A stretch of DNA of 64,000 nucleotides from CAYWYR01 sp964462685. Lineage in GTDB: Bacteria > Bacteroidota > Ignavibacteria > Kapaibacteriales > UBA2268. A program made the translations under genes and the position numbers. The notes below the pieces were generated by a model. That model saw only the letters and a program-made list of their open reading frames with translations. It did no database searches and was not told where the DNA came from. Positions 1-6,569 of this stretch are shown here, one piece after another (position 1 is the stretch's first letter; each line of letters opens with the position of its first letter). The DNA lies in NCBI GenBank assembly GCA_964462685.1, contig CAYWYR010000010.1:62001-126000 (forward strand), read 5' to 3'.

Positions 1-1253
1 CCGTAATAAACTCTTGTCCAGTCCAGGCCGGCGGCATTAGTCTTGGCAATAAAAGCATTTGCATCGTTACCGATTCCGGGTATAAGGTTAAATGTCATAG
101 GAAGGTTAGAGGAGTTAGAGAACCCGCAGAACGCCAATTCCGAATTTCTGATCTCTAAACCTGTTATTTCTTCTTGGCCCGTTCCGCCATAATATGAGCT
201 TCTGACCAGCGTTCCATCCCTGCGGTAGGTCTGTAGCCATGCATCCCAGTCGCCTCCACCATAACCGGATTGCAATTGGATACCCAGACCAATTCCAATA
301 GATGATACCGAGCCGCCGACATGTATATTAACTCCATCTGTTTCTACCACATTGAACAGATCAATATCATTGCCACCAGCGTAGCTACCCCATAACCTGT
401 CGCCATCTGGGGTAAATAGTGCTATCATACCATCAAACTCGCCCTGTATCTGAAGAATATTTCCGTTTGCGGCAATATCGGTTGTACTTGTAGTATAGCC
501 GACTGCGACCATATTATCGAATTCGTCAAAGGCCGCATCAGTTATGGCATCATCACCGCTACCACCATAGTATGTACAATACTCCAGATCACCATTGAAT
601 AACGAGAACTTAGCTAAAAAACCGTCGCTGTCCCCACCATTAAACCCCCTTTGATGTGAATTAATATCAGTGGGTAGGTTAAAAGAATTGGTCTGCCCCG
701 CCACCACTATGTTACTTGCATTGTCATCAATAGCTATACCGTGGATAACATCAATCGAATTACCCCCGAAGTAAGTCGCCCACCTTCTTCTGCCATTATT
801 GTCAAATCTCGCTATAAAAGCATCAGTACCGCCAAGGCTGGTACTGAACTGGCCATTGAAAGATATAGAGCCCTTACTGTCGGTATATCCGGCAACTATT
901 ATCTGCCCGAACCTTGAAAGAGCTACAGCAGTTATCCTATCAGCCTCTATGCCGCCGTAGAAAGTAGCGAAATCACTGTTTGCGGTTTGTTTTTCCAGAT
1001 ACTTACTTATTTTCTCATGAATCTTATCATTATCTGAAATATTCGCAGTACCTTGATTGCCTTGGTTACCATGATTGCCATGAGTTTCTGAGATGGTTGC
1101 CTTAAGTTTCTGGAAACACTTCTCTAACACCGCATTTCTGGTCTTTAGATTCAACGGCGTATCTGAACCATAGTGTGAAGTTGTGGCAAGGCAGATAAAG
1201 ATTGATAATAGCGATAATCTGTAAAGAGAAATCACGTTGGTATAGATTTTCAT
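1..1253 (-). CDS. Secreted SBBP beta-propeller repeat protein (3' end outside window)
   Basis: The reading frame is open from an ATG at 1253 to the left edge, so the C terminus is missing. The first ~30 residues form a signal peptide (short basic start, then a Leu/Ile/Ser-rich stretch). After it comes a short low-complexity tract of His-Gly-Asn and Gln-Gly-Asn triplets (about residues 57-67). The rest is built of ~50-60-residue repeats with the pattern YYGG..D.I..A..D...N..V.G.T.S, each followed by a D.F.AK/RF segment. That is the SBBP (seven-bladed propeller) repeat; at least six copies are visible. Proteins of this type in Bacteroidota-like bacteria often end in a T9SS sorting domain, which cannot be checked here. 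Function is unknown; a surface or secreted role is inferred. Confidence 0.8.
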   Translation of the reverse strand, partial: MKIYTNVISLYRLSLLSIFICLATTSHYGSDTPLNLKTRNAVLEKCFQKLKATISETHGNHGNQGNQGTANISDNDKIHEKISKYLEKQTANSDFATFYGGIEADRITAVALSRFGQIIVAGYTDSKGSISFNGQFSTSLGGTDAFIARFDNNGRRRWATYFGGNSIDVIHGIAIDDNASNIVVAGQTNSFNLPTDINSHQRGFNGGDSDGFLAKFSLFNGDLEYCTYYGGSGDDAITDAAFDEFDNMVAVGYTTSTTDIAANGNILQIQGEFDGMIALFTPDGDRLWGSYAGGNDIDLFNVVETDGVNIHVGGSVSSIGIGLGIQLQSGYGGGDWDAWLQTYRRDGTLVRSSYYGGTGQEEITGLEIRNSELAFCGFSNSSNLPMTFNLIPGIGNDANAFIAKTNAAGLDWTRVYY

Positions 1254-1541
1254 AGTTAGGCTCAAAAGATAGACTTCAAAACATACATTCCGATAGCTGA
1301 TATCAGTACCTCAATATAGTAAAAGATACATGAACTGAATAAAAGTTACATCCGTACAGTATTTTTGTTTGTCGATAACTAATATAGGCGATCGCTGCCA
1401 AAATTAGTGTCAATAACAGTGTCGGATGTAATGTATTTGGATAGTATTAAAATATAATTACTAATATGGCGTATATATATCTGCAATTAAATGCTGGATA
1501 TCAAAATACAGTTATTTTAGTGATACAAATTGGGGGGAGAT
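1254..1541. other. Divergent intergenic region, no gene seen
   Basis: AT-rich spacer between the divergent SBBP gene and the small ORF at 1542. It holds a TATTTTTG box at 1360-1367 that matches the Bacteroidota -7 element, but no convincing TTG lies 19-21 bases upstream. A GCGATCGC palindrome lies at about 1387-1394. No other coding sequence or RNA gene was recognised. Confidence 0.4.
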
Positions 1542-1730
1542 ATGAGGGATATTTTTGCAGGAAATGTGAAAGACCTGAAATTCGGAAAAAGACAGCAACA
1601 GCAGAATATGCTCGGCGTTCTTCTGCTATCGCAGAAAACAAAAGGTATTGATCTAGAGAGTAAGGAAACTAAGATAATCAGGACAAAAAGAAAACCTTCA
1701 CTTAAAAAAACAACGTATCACATAAAATAA
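1542..1730 (+). CDS. Possible small basic protein (62 aa)
   Basis: An ATG at 1542 follows a strong purine-rich ribosome binding sequence (GGGGGGAG, 1532-1539). The frame encodes 62 residues, rich in Lys, Arg and Gln, with a short Gln run, a Leu-rich stretch in the middle and a strongly basic C terminus. No family is recognised, and no signal peptide is seen. A TTG four codons upstream and an overlapping 61-codon frame beginning at 1466 are alternatives. The good ribosome binding site is the only positive evidence, and it could be chance. Confidence 0.3.
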   Translation: MRDIFAGNVKDLKFGKRQQQQNMLGVLLLSQKTKGIDLESKETKIIRTKRKPSLKKTTYHIK

Positions 1731-1795
1731 TAGATATGCAGTATCGATAATAGCGATAACTGAATGTTTTTTTAATTATCAGGGGATGACCCAAA

Positions 1796-2212
1796 ATGAA
1801 GTTCAAAGGACTTAAAACACTAACAATAGCTGCTTTCGGAGCGCTAACACTAGGTCTTGTATCTTGCGGAGAAACCGCAGAAGAAGAGCGACTTGACGAG
1901 ATAGAAGAAAGAGTTGATGACGCTGAGTGGGAAGCGGACAGAGACGCTTGGATGAACAGTGCCAACGCAGAGCTTGCTGAGCTTGATAGAGAAATCGAGA
2001 CTATGGAAGCTAAAGCAGAAGCTGAGTGGACAGAAGCAGAAAGAGAAATGTACGACGGATACGTTGCTACTAGATCTGAAATAGATACGAAAATAAATGA
2101 AGTATCTATGGCTACAGAAGAAAACTGGAACGAAATGAGAAACGATCTAGGCACATGGCTAGAAAATGTAGGTAACGACATCGAAAATGATGACGATCCT
2201 GCCGGTATGTAA
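1796..2212 (+). CDS. Acidic coiled-coil lipoprotein
   Basis: The N terminus is a lipoprotein signal peptide with lipobox LVSC, the modified Cys falling near residue 24. The mature part (~115 residues) is dominated by Glu, Asp, Ala and Trp-containing heptads such as EERLDEIEERVDDAEWEAD and is predicted by eye to be one long helical or coiled-coil segment ending in an Asp-rich tail. A weak AGGGGA ribosome binding site precedes the ATG. It is a single-gene unit, with a hairpin terminator directly downstream. I do not recognise the family. A periplasmic, helical, possibly oligomeric lipoprotein is inferred from composition only. Confidence 0.7.
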   Translation: MKFKGLKTLTIAAFGALTLGLVSCGETAEEERLDEIEERVDDAEWEADRDAWMNSANAELAELDREIETMEAKAEAEWTEAEREMYDGYVATRSEIDTKINEVSMATEENWNEMRNDLGTWLENVGNDIENDDDPAGM

Positions 2213-2241
2213 GAAGTTCCCCCTTCATGTATAATGAAGAC

Positions 2242-2281
2242 AAAAACCGTTGCCTGTTTAACCAGTCAGCGGTTTTTTTTT
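2242..2281 (+). terminator. Intrinsic terminator after the acidic lipoprotein gene
   Basis: AAAAACCG at 2242-2249 pairs with CGGTTTTT at 2270-2277, with a smaller inner CTG/CAG stem, followed by a run of T. It lies 30 bases after the lipoprotein stop and before queF. Confidence 0.65.
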
Positions 2282-2349
2282 ATTCAATATCACTTATTAG
2301 TTATTTTTGTTCAGATATATCTAACCAAAACCAGAAAGGACGGACCAAA

Positions 2350-2709
2350 TTGGCCGATACTAAGTTCGAAATCGAGACTTTCCCAAATCCCAACCCAAAT
2401 AGGGAATACCTTATCACCCATACTAATCCTGAGTTTACCTCGGTATGCCCTAAAACAGGTTTACCTGATTTCGGGACAGTTATACTGGATTATATTCCAG
2501 CCGAAAAATGCATAGAGCTCAAATCACTTAAATATTATTATCTGGAATTCCGCAGTAAAGGTATATTTTATGAGGCGGTTACAAATAAAATCCTGGATGA
2601 TTTGGTGGAAGCCTGCGACCCAGTCGAGCTGACAATTACAACGGAATGGAAGACAAGGGGCGGAATACATTCCACTATTACGGTAACTTACAGCCGAGAA
2701 GAAGGCTGA
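2350..2709 (+). CDS. queF: NADPH-dependent preQ0 reductase QueF (type I)
   Basis: QueF reduces 7-cyano-7-deazaguanine (preQ0) to preQ1 with NADPH in queuosine tRNA modification, in the cytoplasm. The ORF carries the family signature FTSVCPKTGLPDFG, whose Cys is the thioimide-forming nucleophile, and the LKSLKYYYLEFRSKGIFYE segment that follows it in the family. The frame is open further upstream to 2227, but that extension runs through the upstream terminator and is not QueF-like. I chose TTG at 2350, which follows AGAAAGGA and gives 119 residues, the usual size of the unimodular form. queD begins 18 bases after the stop, so the two are probably co-transcribed. Confidence 0.92.
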   Translation: MADTKFEIETFPNPNPNREYLITHTNPEFTSVCPKTGLPDFGTVILDYIPAEKCIELKSLKYYYLEFRSKGIFYEAVTNKILDDLVEACDPVELTITTEWKTRGGIHSTITVTYSREEG

Positions 2710-2727
2710 TTCATAAAAGGATAAAAA

Positions 2728-3168
2728 ATGGATATCAGAAAAGATATGCAGGTAAGGCTCGGTAAGGATTTCAACTGGGAGATGAGCCACAGATTGCCTT
2801 TCCATAACGGCGGATGCCAGAACGTACACGGGCACAGCTACAAAATGCGCGTTGATATCATAGGCACTACAGATGCAAACGGTATGGTAATCGATTTTTA
2901 TGAGATCGACCGTATAGTAAGGCCATACCTAGAGGCTATGGACCATGCTTTTGTAGTAGATAAAGATGATACAGATGTTATTGAGTTTTTGGATAAACAC
3001 GGTTTTAAAAAATATATTATCGATATAACTTCTACTGCCGAACATCTGGCTATGTTCTTTATTCAAAAATTCGCACCCGAATTCAAACAGTTCTCAAATA
3101 TATCACATATCAAGGTAAGAGTATTTGAGACATCCGATGCTTTTGCCGAAGTTCAGACGGACATATAA
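2728..3168 (+). CDS. queD: 6-carboxytetrahydropterin synthase QueD / 6-pyruvoyl-tetrahydropterin synthase family
   Basis: This zinc enzyme of the PTPS/QueD fold converts dihydroneopterin triphosphate to 6-carboxy-tetrahydropterin, an early step towards preQ0. The zinc-binding region SHRLPFHNGGCQNVHGHSYK (first His near residue 21, HGH near 35-37) includes the catalytic Cys (C-x3-H-G-H). DFYEID and DHAF further on, and the late VFETSDAFAEV with the catalytic Glu, complete the family pattern. Length (146 aa) is normal. An AAAGGA ribosome binding site lies before the ATG. The pairing with queF supports QueD rather than a biopterin role. queE and queC are not in this window. Confidence 0.88.
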   Translation: MDIRKDMQVRLGKDFNWEMSHRLPFHNGGCQNVHGHSYKMRVDIIGTTDANGMVIDFYEIDRIVRPYLEAMDHAFVVDKDDTDVIEFLDKHGFKKYIIDITSTAEHLAMFFIQKFAPEFKQFSNISHIKVRVFETSDAFAEVQTDI

Positions 3169-3200
3169 TATACTGTCATTTCGCTTTAGCTAAATTAAAC

Positions 3201-3231
3201 TTGAAATAGTAGTCCTGCTTGGCTATATTTG
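3201..3231 (+). promoter_or_regulatory. Bacteroidota-type promoter of tRNA-Ser
   Basis: TTG at 3201-3203 and TATATTTG at 3224-3231 are separated by 20 bases. This matches the TTG-N19/20-TAnnTTTG promoter recognised by the Bacteroidota primary sigma factor. The predicted transcription start would be about 30 bases upstream of the mature tRNA. Confidence 0.65.
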
Positions 3232-3268
3232 TAGCCGCTCTGTATCGAGAGTTGCAGAATACTATCAC

Positions 3269-3352
3269 GGAGAGGTGGCAGAGTGGTAATGCAGCAGCCT
3301 GCTAAGCTGTCAAGGAGCAATCCTTGCCCGAGTTCGAATCTCGGTCTCTCCG
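3269..3352 (+). tRNA. tRNA-Ser (anticodon GCU)
   Basis: The sequence folds into a class II tRNA. The 7-bp acceptor stem pairs GGAGAGG (3269-3275) with TCTCTCC (3345-3351), followed by discriminator G at 3352. The anticodon stem is GCAGC/GCTGT with loop CTGCTAA, placing anticodon GCT at 3301-3303. The long variable arm is CAAGGA-GCAA-TCCTTG, and the T arm is CCGAG-TTCGAAT-CTCGG. It reads AGC/AGU serine codons. The CCA end is not encoded (the next bases are CAC). A Bacteroidota-type promoter lies upstream and a perfect terminator hairpin follows four bases later. Confidence 0.97.
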
Positions 3353-3355
3353 CAC

Positions 3356-3392
3356 AAAAAAGCGTTCCTGAAATATCAGGAACGCTTTTTTT
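3356..3392 (+). terminator. Intrinsic terminator of tRNA-Ser
   Basis: A perfect 16-bp stem pairs the A6-GCGTTCCTGA arm (3356-3371) with TCAGGAACGC-T6 (3376-3391) around an AATA loop. The A run and T run make it potentially bidirectional. Confidence 0.92.
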
Positions 3393-3465
3393 GTTTATTC
3401 TTCATATCCGCTGTTTTTCATTATCTTGCCATCTATTCTTTCAGATATATCCAAATGGGAATAAT

Positions 3466-4392
3466 ATGAAACAGATGCCGAACTTCGACTATGATAAGTA
3501 CAGAGAAACTATCGAAAAGCTACATCTTGTAAGCCAGATAATCGGTAAACTGCAGGTAGTGAACAAACCCTGGCAAAACCATAGCTGGCATGTTACCCAA
3601 TATGTAAACACAACAGGTCTGATAAGCCAGATGATTCCTGACTCCGGTATTTATTACCAAATAGAACTTAACATGAAAGAAAGTAAGGTTATACTCTATA
3701 AGGATGATGAGTATAGCGCTTCCGTAGATATATCCGAAGATCCGATAGCAGATATATATCACGGTATTAAAGGAATGCTTACCGAAAGCGGTTTATCATG
3801 CGAAATAAATATGACGCCAAATGAACTAAGCGATCCTCTGGATTTTGATAAAGATAACAGAAGCTTGCCCTATGATAAGAGGGCCGCGGCCCTGCTCCAC
3901 GAGATCCTGCTTTTGATATCCAAACCTTTTGAAGAGTTGCGGGCTGAGTTTATTGGGAAGTCCAGCCCAGTGCATTTCTTTTGGGGCTCTTTCGATCTGG
4001 CAGTTACCCGTTTCTCCGGCAATGATGCCCCTGAACATCCCGGAGGCATACCCAATCTGCCGGACTGGGTAGCAAAAGAAGCATATTCCGAAGAAGTATC
4101 GAGCTTGGGCTTTTGGCCTGGTAACGGAATGTATCCCAAAGCCGCATTTTACGCTTACGCTTATCCAGGAGGAGAAGGGTATGGTGATGAAGAGTTAGGC
4201 GTAGAAGGTGCATACTGGCACAATGACTTGGGCGAGTGGATGCTAGACCTAGATAAAGTGGCCGGAAAGGAGAACTGGAGAGAACTGATTCTGGAATTTG
4301 GCCGCAAGACCTATGACAGAGCAGTAAAATTCGGGGGCTTTACCGAGGATATGATTGTAAAAGATTTCAGAACCAACTATAAGGTTAAATAA
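3466..4392 (+). CDS. DUF5996 family protein
   Basis: The 308-residue protein matches the DUF5996 pattern: an N-terminal segment with WQNHSWHVTQYV and later the conserved HFFWGSFDLAVTRFSG, a GG..P....YSEEVSSLGFWPG segment, and AAFYAYAYP. The family is widespread and has no established function. The frame is open upstream through the tRNA-Ser gene, so I chose ATG at 3466, which lies beyond the tRNA terminator and starts MKQMPNFDYDKY. No signal peptide is seen, so it is probably cytoplasmic. Its stop is three bases from the stop of the convergent gene at 4396. Confidence 0.8.
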   Translation: MKQMPNFDYDKYRETIEKLHLVSQIIGKLQVVNKPWQNHSWHVTQYVNTTGLISQMIPDSGIYYQIELNMKESKVILYKDDEYSASVDISEDPIADIYHGIKGMLTESGLSCEINMTPNELSDPLDFDKDNRSLPYDKRAAALLHEILLLISKPFEELRAEFIGKSSPVHFFWGSFDLAVTRFSGNDAPEHPGGIPNLPDWVAKEAYSEEVSSLGFWPGNGMYPKAAFYAYAYPGGEGYGDEELGVEGAYWHNDLGEWMLDLDKVAGKENWRELILEFGRKTYDRAVKFGGFTEDMIVKDFRTNYKVK

Positions 4393-4395
4393 TAC

Positions 4396-5043
4396 TTAGC
4401 GCTCAACATAAATATTCATTCTATCGATTTCAATCCCGTTATAATAAACTATGAAAGCATAGTCGCTCTGCGGTAAGTTATCTTCAGAATAGATAAGTTT
4501 AGTTCCTTTTATTTCCGCCTTCCCGATTAGTGTGCCATCGGTTTTAGACAAAATAGCTGAAAAGCTATCTATATTAGCTTTTGAACCCTCTATATCATAA
4601 ACTATGATATTATCCTCAAAAGAGAAGCCTTTGATATTAGTTAAATCGATATCTGATAAAGTAAACTGCGCTTTTCGGTTTATACCTGATTTTTTGCCCA
4701 ATCTATCTTCTATAAAAGAGATATCTTCCGCTGAAGCAATAGTAAAATCCATATCTTCTACAATATCGCTTTCTACTTTGAACTGTTCGTCAGTAGATGT
4801 GGTGAGCATCGGGCATTGGTCGCATGCTTCTACCCAGCCAGAGTAACTCTCCGAAGATTCTTTATAATACCGTAAATAATTGCCGTCAAACTCACCATCG
4901 CTATCTTTGTCAATATTCGCCCACTGATAATCAATCCCGTCAATATCTATAGCTGAATGAACTTTATATGAGTATGGATTATTTGCAGAACTCAGAACTG
5001 CAAAGGCCAGAAAAGAAAAAATCAAAACAAGGGGCTTTATCAT
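4396..5043 (-). CDS. Secreted protein of unknown function with CxxC
   Basis: The protein (215 aa) has a clear N-terminal signal peptide (MIKPLVLIFSFLAFAVLSSA). The mature part has an Asp-rich loop, DKDSDGEFDG, that resembles a calcium-binding loop, followed by a CDQC motif near residues 74-77, then a beta-rich region. The C-terminal ~90 residues look like an Ig-like or sorting-type beta domain ending in Tyr-Val-Glu-Arg, but they lack a YPNP start. No family is recognised. Periplasmic or secreted localisation is inferred from the signal peptide. Confidence 0.65.
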   Translation of the reverse strand: MIKPLVLIFSFLAFAVLSSANNPYSYKVHSAIDIDGIDYQWANIDKDSDGEFDGNYLRYYKESSESYSGWVEACDQCPMLTTSTDEQFKVESDIVEDMDFTIASAEDISFIEDRLGKKSGINRKAQFTLSDIDLTNIKGFSFEDNIIVYDIEGSKANIDSFSAILSKTDGTLIGKAEIKGTKLIYSEDNLPQSDYAFIVYYNGIEIDRMNIYVER

Positions 5044-5107
5044 TTTTACTCTGATAAATATTGAAAATAATGTCTTTTTTTTAATTTACGCAAAAACACT
5101 GTTATTA

Positions 5108-5142
5108 CAAAAAAAGCCGCTGGGATTATCCCCCCAACGGCT
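5108..5142 (-). terminator. Intrinsic terminator of the M48 protease gene
   Basis: Read on the minus strand, AGCCGTTGGG pairs with CCCAGCGGCT (one mismatch) and is followed by a T-run of about seven. It lies about 30 bases beyond the M48 gene stop at 5171. Confidence 0.8.
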
Positions 5143-5170
5143 GTATAAATAAAGTGATTTATGCCAGATC

Positions 5171-6007
5171 TTATCTAAGTGTTCTAAGGAAATCCTGATA
5201 CCTTCCGGTAAATAGGTTTTCGCTTGTCGCCTCTACATTATTCGCTCTTGCCATTTCTCTTATTTCCTCTAATCTAATATCTGGATCGGGGTGGGTGATT
5301 AGAAGCTGTTCTATAGAAAATTCCGCATCACCATCACCCAGCTCTTGGAAGAAATACTCCATGGCAGCCGGATAATATTCTGTATCCTGAAGGTATCTGA
5401 ATGATAACTCGTCTGATTCAAGCTCATCTGATCTACTGTGCTGCAAAAGATAAAGCCCGCCAACAAGATTCGCCGCCATCGCCTCTATCTGCCCCGGGGA
5501 TTCACCTAATACTATACTCAGCAGTGTGGAAAGCCCATAGGAGGTTGTCATCCTCTCTGTAGAGTGACGCTCCTCGGCATGTGCTATCTCATGGCCTACG
5601 ACACCAGCCAATGCCGCCTCGTTAGGCATAAACTTCAACAAACCAGTATAGAAGTATATATATCCACCGGGTGTCGCGAATGCATTAACTACAGAATCAT
5701 TGTCTATTAGTGTAACAGTATATGGGAATTCATCATCATACTGCACTTCAGGTGAGTCAAGTATCTTATCTGCTATACCCTGTACATAAGCTGTAGCCTG
5801 CGGGTCATCGTAGATGGGATATTCCTGTGGGCTGGTTAAAATCTCTTGGTGTAGTTGCTGGCCTAACTGTACATCATCATTGATCGAGAATAGATTGATG
5901 TCACCACCAATGCCGTTCTCACATGATACAAGCCCTACAATACCGATAGCTGCTATCATAAATACAGCATGTATTTTTCTGAATTTATTTTTAATGAATT
6001 TATTCAT
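5171..6007 (-). CDS. M48 family metalloprotease, lipoprotein
   Basis: The protein has a lipoprotein signal with lipobox LVSC (Cys near residue 29). It carries the M48 zinc motif HEIAH around residue 139 and a downstream ELESDE segment supplying the third ligand (ExxxD). The upstream NAFATPGGYIYFYTGLL segment is typical of M48B/BepA-like proteases. The C-terminal THPDPDIRLEEI motif is also standard for this group. BepA-like enzymes degrade or help mature misassembled outer-membrane proteins; that role is inferred from family. Length (278 aa) suggests the protease domain without the long TPR extension of BepA. It is followed by its own terminator. Confidence 0.9.
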   Translation of the reverse strand: MNKFIKNKFRKIHAVFMIAAIGIVGLVSCENGIGGDINLFSINDDVQLGQQLHQEILTSPQEYPIYDDPQATAYVQGIADKILDSPEVQYDDEFPYTVTLIDNDSVVNAFATPGGYIYFYTGLLKFMPNEAALAGVVGHEIAHAEERHSTERMTTSYGLSTLLSIVLGESPGQIEAMAANLVGGLYLLQHSRSDELESDELSFRYLQDTEYYPAAMEYFFQELGDGDAEFSIEQLLITHPDPDIRLEEIREMARANNVEATSENLFTGRYQDFLRTLR

Positions 6008-6065
6008 AATATTATCCTTTGCTATTGTTCTTTTCTGTGTTCTTAACCCTGGCAGCGGCAGCTTG

Positions 6066-6500
6066 CTAAGGTTGATTATCGTTTTTGATATGAGCGATAC
6101 ACTTCAGTTCTACCGCTATCGGAGTCGGAAGTGAGGTAATGCCGAGCGTAGTTCGGCAGGGCTGATTACTCTCAAAATATTCCGCATAAACTTTGTTGTA
6201 TATCGGGAAATCGTCTTTCATGTTAGTCAGAAAGACTGTTACGTCCACCAGGTCTTCCCACTTAGCACCCGAGTCTTCCAAAACAGCTTTTACATTATCG
6301 AATACAGAACGGCATTGTTTTTCTATATCATAAGATATGATATTGCCGTTAGAATCAAGCTCTACACCTGGTATTTTTTTTGTGCCCCGCTCTCTCGGCC
6401 CAACACCCGACAGGAAAAGCATATTACCTACTTTTCTCGCATGCGGGTACAGCCCGACTGGTTCTGGTGCTCGTTTGGAGTCGTATCTTGTATTATCCAT
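6066..6500 (-). CDS. RidA/YjgF family enamine deaminase
   Basis: RidA-family proteins hydrolyse reactive enamine/imine intermediates, or act as 2-aminomuconate-type deaminases. Visible family features are LYPHARKVGNMLFLSGVGP at the N terminus, VFDNVKAVLEDSG in the centre, DVTVFLTNM, and CRTTLGITSLPTP with the substrate-binding Arg, followed by the conserved Glu in VELKCIA. The PRERG.. insertion after SGVGP resembles the aminomuconate deaminase-like subgroup. Length 144 aa is slightly above the usual ~128. It lies 58 bases upstream of the M48 gene on the same strand. The exact substrate is unknown. Confidence 0.85.
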   Translation of the reverse strand: MDNTRYDSKRAPEPVGLYPHARKVGNMLFLSGVGPRERGTKKIPGVELDSNGNIISYDIEKQCRSVFDNVKAVLEDSGAKWEDLVDVTVFLTNMKDDFPIYNKVYAEYFESNQPCRTTLGITSLPTPIAVELKCIAHIKNDNQP

Positions 6501-6569
6501 ATCATTTTGAAACTAAAACTGTATTATTCACAGTTAGATTATACAATATATATCGAATGAGTTGTTGTT

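Noticed and set aside
1702..2181. Serine-rich ORF on the minus strand opposite the acidic lipoprotein gene
   Set aside because: Its Ser/Ala composition is the mirror of the acidic helical protein on the plus strand, with no start signal.
2227..2349. Longer N terminus of QueF from 2227
   Set aside because: The extension overlaps a terminator hairpin and lacks QueF similarity; TTG 2350 has a proper ribosome binding site.
3283..3465. N-terminal extension of the DUF5996 frame starting inside tRNA-Ser
   Set aside because: It runs through the tRNA and its terminator and shows no domain; ATG 3466 gives the natural start.
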